NCBI GenBank assembly: GCA_002633005.1
Contig: NMRA01000192.1
Location: 600,644-664,643 of the forward strand
Direction: 5' to 3'
Length of the DNA stretch: 64,000 nt
Origin: Phoronis australis
Taxonomy: Eukaryota; Phoronida; Phoronidae
The position numbers were made by a program, and so were the translations under genes. Within the stretch, counting starts at the first letter, position 1. Every line of letters begins with the position of its first letter. Shown here one piece after another: positions 58,593 to 64,000 of this stretch. The notes under the pieces were generated by a model that was not told the origin of the DNA, did not search any database, and saw only the letters and a list, made by a program, of their open reading frames with translations.

Positions 58593-61307
58593 TTAGTAGA
58601 ATACCTGTCCAATCAATGATAATTTGACGAAAGTAAAAAAGACAGGTGTTCTTGCCAAAAATTTTAAAAGATTGAATGGAAGGTCTTTTCAAAATTCTTC
58701 TTTGGTCCTTGGAGTTTTACATGTACACTATTAAAATGGTTCGCCCGAGGGTTCCATTTTTACTTCCACAGTATAATGAGCTTATTAAAGCTCGGTCAGT
58801 CTTGAAGAACTCTAGTCACAGTTCATTGCAGGACATTCAGTGAAGAGGTCGCAGGAAGCGTCAAATGGAACTTCAATCTGAAGGTTCATCTGCATCCTAC
58901 CGCAGGACACGTGACAACTGGCACGAAATGTACATTCACAACATGTGTTCAAAATATACGAAGATGACAGAACGCTAACCTTACCTGTACCACTATGCAA
59001 CGCATTCAAACATTGGTTTTGCGATTTCACCATGCCCTATTACGACTCGGTTGAAGCCATCAATCTGGGCAGTGTTTTGTTTTGTTGAAACATTTATAAA
59101 TTATTAATCTGAGTTGCGCTATAAGACGCTCAATTATGAATGTGTTTGTCATGTTATCGTATTATTCACCTTAAATTATATATAAATTATAAAGTGGGTA
59201 AAAAGCCCAGGATTGTTCCAGGATTACTTGAATATTGCAAGGCATTCTAGGGCTGCTTAATTTTTGCGGTTTATGTAAAGTGAAATGACCGGCACAAGTC
59301 ATTAAAGACGGGCTTTTTGTAGATTAAATGTCAGTGTCGGCGATGTGTTCCACTTGACGTTGTATCTGTAGCAACGTGAATGGCTTTCTGGGCAGTAGTC
59401 ATTGCGTAAAGGTTCCGCGAATGTGACGGTAACCAGTTAGAAAGAGCTGTGAAAAATTACGCCAATTTCACAGAACTCTTGGGATGTTAGGGGTTTGATA
59501 AGCATTGGCACACTAGTCTGCACATAAACCTTTTCGGACTAGACCGGATACAGTGAAACGATCTCTCGAACTTGTGGTCAGACCACTCCTGCATTGGGCG
59601 TTGTACAATGTCATTTTTAATGGAAGACTACCTGCAATTCTTATGATCAGAAACACAGACTTTTATCCCGCGGTTGCCAATTTTGCATAGATGCTATTGG
59701 AAACACTAAACCATGCATTTTTCTTTTCTGCTGATAGCTGAGACCACATTTTACATTCAAGGTCGCACATTTACCCCGTCTTGTGGGTACTTATACTTTC
59801 GTTGCATACATTGTAAATTTTATTATCCTGATCGACGTATGATTTGTTTCGTATTCTTTTTCTTTTTTATTTTGATTACTAGTTTATTTAACACCTTTCA
59901 AATTGAAACACTTTTAAATCGGCAATAAGCGAGAGACAACAATATAATTTGAGTTTTTCGAAGAAAACATTTTAATTTCTAAGAAATCGATGGTGAAATG
60001 TATTTAGGAATCATACCGATGCACGTCATTGTTTGACGTGGCCGTGCAAACTGGTCGTTGTGGCCTGAAATTATTAAACCAATGTCAACGAGATATAAGT
60101 TTCCAAAATCTTTGGGGAAATATTCAGACTGTAAAACGACATGTTGTACCCAGAGTTGTGTGGTGTTATTTTTTCTGTGAATGGAGGAGCAAAAAAAATA
60201 TTCAATTGCCGAATGATGTAGAATAACATTTTGAGAAAAAAACATGTTAGTAACAATTATGTGTCTTTTCTTGTTGTTGGCCTAATTCACACGCTTTTTG
60301 TAGCCATTTTGTCCTGTTTGATTTATTCGCTCATTAATAAATTTATTTTCTTTACCTTTTTTAAATATCTTATTTGCGAGCTCCTATGACAGTCATGAGC
60401 ACCAAGCCACACTTGTGACGACAGCAATATCCATGAGAGGTTTTGCCTTGAACGGCCTCAGTTTGACTTCTAATTCTTAAAAGTCAAACTTAGTACTCCT
60501 GACACTCAAGTCTGTTTCTTACCTGGCTAACTCCGAGGTCACGTACTTGATGTGTGTCCGTGTCCCAGTAAATTTGCTGCTGACCCGCTGCCACGTATAT
60601 TAGAACTGGGTTAATGTCACTCTCATTGTGTTTTGACGACGCGGTTGTAACCCACGAGTGGATTCAATTTCCCCCCTATTTGTGTGCGGGTTATCCCGTA
60701 ATAGGAAACCACTATTGTTAGTACAAAACTGGTCGCTCACGGCTATAATTTCACTTCCACGTGACGTGTCTAGGTACACTTTTGGAAACGAACGATTATT
60801 GTGTTTTTGAAATTAGTGACACGGTGTTTCAAAAATACAACATGTAAGAGCACCTTTGTCCTTTTTACTTCATAAACAGCCATTCACGTCAATGTGTACA
60901 CGGGCTGCAAAGCAATTTTTTACAATGACAAAAGGTTTTCAATTTGTTTTGTCTCACGATAGGGCGCAAATAGAGAAATGAAAATTGTTTGCTAAGATAT
61001 TTTTTAACAGCGGTCTGATTAGGTAGTGTTTGCTTATTAAAGAAGAACTTAACGCTTAGGCGAGGCCGGTTTTCACAGGTGATTACCATTTAAAGAATTT
61101 CCATCATGACCCTGTGTCTCAAAAAGAATTTTATTAATACATCTTAAGAGCCTTGATAGCCTTTAGCATACCTGTTGCTAAGAAACAAGCCAAATTTTAA
61201 AAAATCTGTTACTTATGTTGTACGTAATGGGTGGAAAACCATCGCCGAAGTTATTTTTACCAGTGGTAGTGTGAGAAAGAGTTCGTGGAGAGTCGCCTTT
61301 TCCAGAT
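58593..61307. other. Non-coding stretch
   Basis: No supported gene. A Cys-rich - strand frame at 58812-59033 contains an ACAG|GTAAGG donor-like site but matches no domain that I know. Confidence 0.4.
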
Positions 61308-61509
61308 ATGAAAATGTGCGTTTGTGAAGGATGTAGTAACTGCATTTTGACTCAGAACGTCTCTGTGTTCAAATTTTCTAAATACGTGAACATTGCGCAG
61401 AAATGGCATCGGTTTGTTCACCGCACGAGAGTGTGAAATGTCAATGTTGAGCGTGCGATTCAGTCGGGAGTCACATTTCAAGGAATCGTGCTTCAACCAA
61501 ACACAATAG
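61308..61509 (+). pseudogene. Decayed THAP domain (frameshifted)
   Basis: ATG at 61308 begins MKMCVCEGCSN, then VSVFKFSKYVNIAQKWHRFV, ending at TGA 61434-61436. This has the Cys pair and invariant Trp of a THAP finger. Two bases later a second frame (61438-61509) reads SRESHFKESCFNQT, which fits the closing C-S-x-H-F-x-x-S-C-F motif with its first Cys lost. The two halves are out of frame and the FP motif is changed to KFSKY, so the finger is unlikely to work. Confidence 0.6.
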
Positions 61510-61889
61510 CGATGTTACGATGAAGGACTCGCCACCTTGTAAATGTTTTTGCAAATTTTGAAAATAACGAACAAACTGCCGGCATTCTAGGGCGAGTGTT
61601 GCCAGGCCCTCGACCCCAGCCTAGATCGAGTGCTAGATGCGTATTGTGCTTTGACCGTGCTCTTTTCATCATGACAATAGTGAATACGAATGACCCAGTG
61701 ATTATTAAGTGTCTATTTTGTAAATATTGACCCCCACTGGATTCATTTGGTTGTGCCTCACATATGTCTGCAGCATTTTTCGCAGTGCAAATAGGTCGAA
61801 TTTATCGAATTCATTGTCTGATTCTTCTAGTTTTTGAGTCATTGCCTGTAGCCACTATGAGTCTTCTCTGTCTGCATATTAGTTGTCCA

Positions 61890-62122
61890 GGGGCCCGTTC
61901 CAAGACAACTGACTTAGCTAAGACAAATCTTAGATTTAAGTCAATTTTTAAATAAAACTTCAATTTGTTTTAAATCCGTTCCAAGAAAGTCATCGTAAAT
62001 TTGACATAAGTTCTTGACTGAAAATTTGTCTCAAGTACGACTAAATTTGCGGTTATGGAAGTTTCAGAGTTTTGAAACTGTGACAAATCTTAAACTTAAG
62101 TCAGTTTCTGGGAACGGTCCCC
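61890..62122. mobile_element. 233-bp MITE-like element with GGGGCCCGTTCC termini
   Basis: GGGGCCCGTTCCAAGACAAC at the left end and GGAACGGTCCCC at the right end are inverted repeats. Inner repeats ACTTAGCTAAGACAAATCTTA and AATCTTAAACTTAAGTCAGT also mirror one another. No coding capacity. Termini of this type mark a widespread class of animal MITEs. Confidence 0.7.
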
Positions 62123-63170
62123 AGATCTCGCTCAAAATCGTCCTCGTCATCTGATCTGCTGTGTTCCGCCAGTGCAGTTGATTGTCAGGTGACCACTGGT
62201 CTTCCACCCATTACATCATTTGGCGGGAAACTTTTTTCAAAAAAATCACTCTTATTTGGCATCAAACGTGCTTATTTCATGGTATTATAGTCTCAAAACT
62301 AAGAAAATGCATGGTTGAAACTCTTTAAGCCGCATTAAAGCTACCGTCTCTATCCAAAATCATTTAGACTACTTGTAGTTATGAAATTGCTCTCAAATAG
62401 TTCCTTAGTCAAAACATATGTGCTTTCTGGTACGGGCTAACAGTTCGTTTTTTCTTTAGATCGAGTCCACAAAATTTCGTGTCTGAAAAAGTGACAAACG
62501 TCGGTTGTCTCAAAGCCTTGTGATCACTTCTAGACAAAGTAGGGGACCAAACAACGCCTATTTTACAACGGCGAAAGCATGCGCGTAATGCCACTTTGAA
62601 GTTAGGCTTCAAATTCACTCACATTAAACATTGTGTGAAACCAAAAAAAGTAAAACTACCTGATTAGAAACTCATCCCGTTCAACACCACCTTGTGTTTC
62701 GTCAATAGATGTGTAGAATTCCCGTTGTCGTTAACTGTTAATCCGTAAATGTGATCCAAGGTCCTATTGTTTGGAATAAAGTAATTATAGCATTAGCAAT
62801 GACTTTGCGTCAATATGATACGGGCGAAAATAAATTGATACATGTATATCCTGGACCAAAATTGTTGACTGGCTTCTGACTTTGAATTCCTTGCTAAAGG
62901 TTAAGCTTATTTTCACCCGAAAAAACAAAGAAATAGCCAAAACGCTGCGTTAGTTTTTCGTTCTCACGTGCCTGTAAATGAATAGTTTTAGTAACTATTT
63001 AGTGTCTTCCACACATACACACACGTACCCTAGAACAAGTTGCTCCTGGATTGGAATGAATTGTAGATTTGTGGGCTGTCTGGGCGTTATTCAATAGAGT
63101 GCAATTGTCTTACATGTAAGTTCACAACTTACACCACTTTATCGAGATAGGGTAAATTGTTCTAGCGTAA
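62123..63170. other. Non-coding stretch
   Basis: Nothing recognised; the only open frame above 60 codons (62409-62618, -) has no motif. Confidence 0.4.
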
Positions 63171-63239
63171 CATGAGCGACGCAGCATTTAAAAAAATGGG
63201 GGACTATAGCTCCCCAGCCCCTATGGTGCGTCGCCCATG
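63171..63239 (-). mobile_element. Foldback mini-element, copy 5 (69 bp)
   Basis: CATGAGCGACGCAGCA at the start, GGTGCGTCGCCCATG at the end, with an A tract and GGGGACTATAGCTCCCC core in the orientation of copies 2 and 3. The end substitutions (GCGACGC/GCGTCGC) are matched on both arms, so the hairpin is preserved. Confidence 0.75.
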
Positions 63240-64000
63240 TGTAACTGGAGCCACTTGTAATCGATGTGTGGCCTCACGCATGCCTCAAGGAGGAAGTAAT
63301 TACCAGCTTCGCGCTTCCGCAGTTACATACATACGGGACTTTTTCGCGCCGTATTTTCATCAGTTGTTCATTGTAATGCGTACAGCGGCAACTTCCGCCT
63401 CGCGCTATTTATCTGATGTATGTGTGAACGCTTCACTTAAGGTTCTGTAGGATCTTATCGAGGAACGTTAATTCAAAGTTAATTACCAGAAAAACATTGT
63501 GTCAACCAGTAAAAATATACTTTCTGAAAGACAAAAGACCAGGGATCATCAAAATACACGTTATGCTTAGTGTAATTGTTCCTATGACGTAATCGCACTT
63601 TTAAAGTCAATTTTTCAATTTTAACAATGGTATATTCATAGCACAATTTTCAACTTTAAAGAAACTTTCTTTAAACGAAAATTTGTCACTATCTTTCAAA
63701 AGTGTTGCTGGGAATTTTCGATTACTAATTCATTTTTTGTTTTTTACGCCAAATTACTGCGCAAAACGTAAGTATTTTTGTAAAAAATAGCAATCGTATT
63801 TGTCTATGGCACAGTACAATAAAACAAGGATTTTTTTAAAAATCTTAACAGCGTTTTCCATATTAATTAATAAATATAAAATTGGAAAGTTTCAATGGAA
63901 TCCTCCGAGCCGTTTTCGAGAAACGTGTTCCTTATTTCAGATTAAGTGGTTTTGCCGAAACCGAGAAAAAGCGAAAACGTCATGAGTTATCAAAATGTGA
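63240..64000. other. Non-coding stretch to the window end
   Basis: AT-rich; no exon, RNA gene or element recognised. Confidence 0.4.

Noticed and set aside
58812-59040. Cys-rich - strand frame with a GTAAGG donor-like site
   Set aside because: Contains CCECTFRASCHVSCG but matches no known Cys spacing, and no acceptor or neighbouring exon was found.

Overview
The window is animal nuclear DNA: spliced genes with GT-AG introns, an intron-containing tRNA gene, many short inverted-repeat (MITE-like) elements, microsatellites and decayed retroelements. The domain content (MUC4-like NIDO-AMOP-VWD-EGF protein, K2P channel, THAP domains), the intron-rich structure and the frequent TACATGTA words suggest a marine invertebrate, perhaps an amphioxus, hemichordate or echinoderm. 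The species cannot be fixed from sequence alone. There are four assembly gaps: single N at 6465, 8871 and 57677, and 786 N at 50850-51635.

Layout. 1-14.5 kb is mostly non-coding. It holds the C-terminal scrap of a LINE reverse transcriptase, a tRNA-Ile(UAU) gene with an 18-nt intron, three copies of a ~70-bp foldback element, an N-joined duplication and a Penelope-like remnant. 14483-15390 is the last coding exon of a two-pore-domain potassium channel (+ strand). 16111-17502 holds a small THAP-domain gene or pseudogene in two exons. 17.5-22.1 kb is non-coding and includes GGTCA-rich degenerate repeats.

22161-47600 (- strand) is the main gene. I could join 26 coding exons with matching phases into one frame of 9198 nt (3065 codons plus stop). 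The product is a giant single-pass transmembrane mucin. It has a signal peptide, a ~1700-residue Thr/Ser/Pro tandem-repeat domain encoded in a single 5.2-kb exon, then NIDO, AMOP, VWD with a Cys-containing tail, a linker domain, about seven EGF-like modules (four calcium-binding), a SEA-like module, a transmembrane helix and a ~40-residue cytoplasmic tail. The + strand of the repeat exon carries long antisense open frames that are by-products of the repeat.

47.6-64 kb is repeat-rich. It contains a candidate CRE/TATA promoter, a decayed Ty3/Gypsy-like LTR retrotransposon interrupted by the large gap, degenerate ~130-150 bp tandem repeats, a 1.3-kb GC-rich element with 103-bp terminal inverted repeats and nested internal palindromes, a ~0.93-kb duplication joined at an N, a decayed THAP domain and further MITEs.

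The genes do not form an operon-like unit. The only apparent functional logic is internal to the mucin: a membrane-anchored, heavily O-glycosylated epithelial surface protein.
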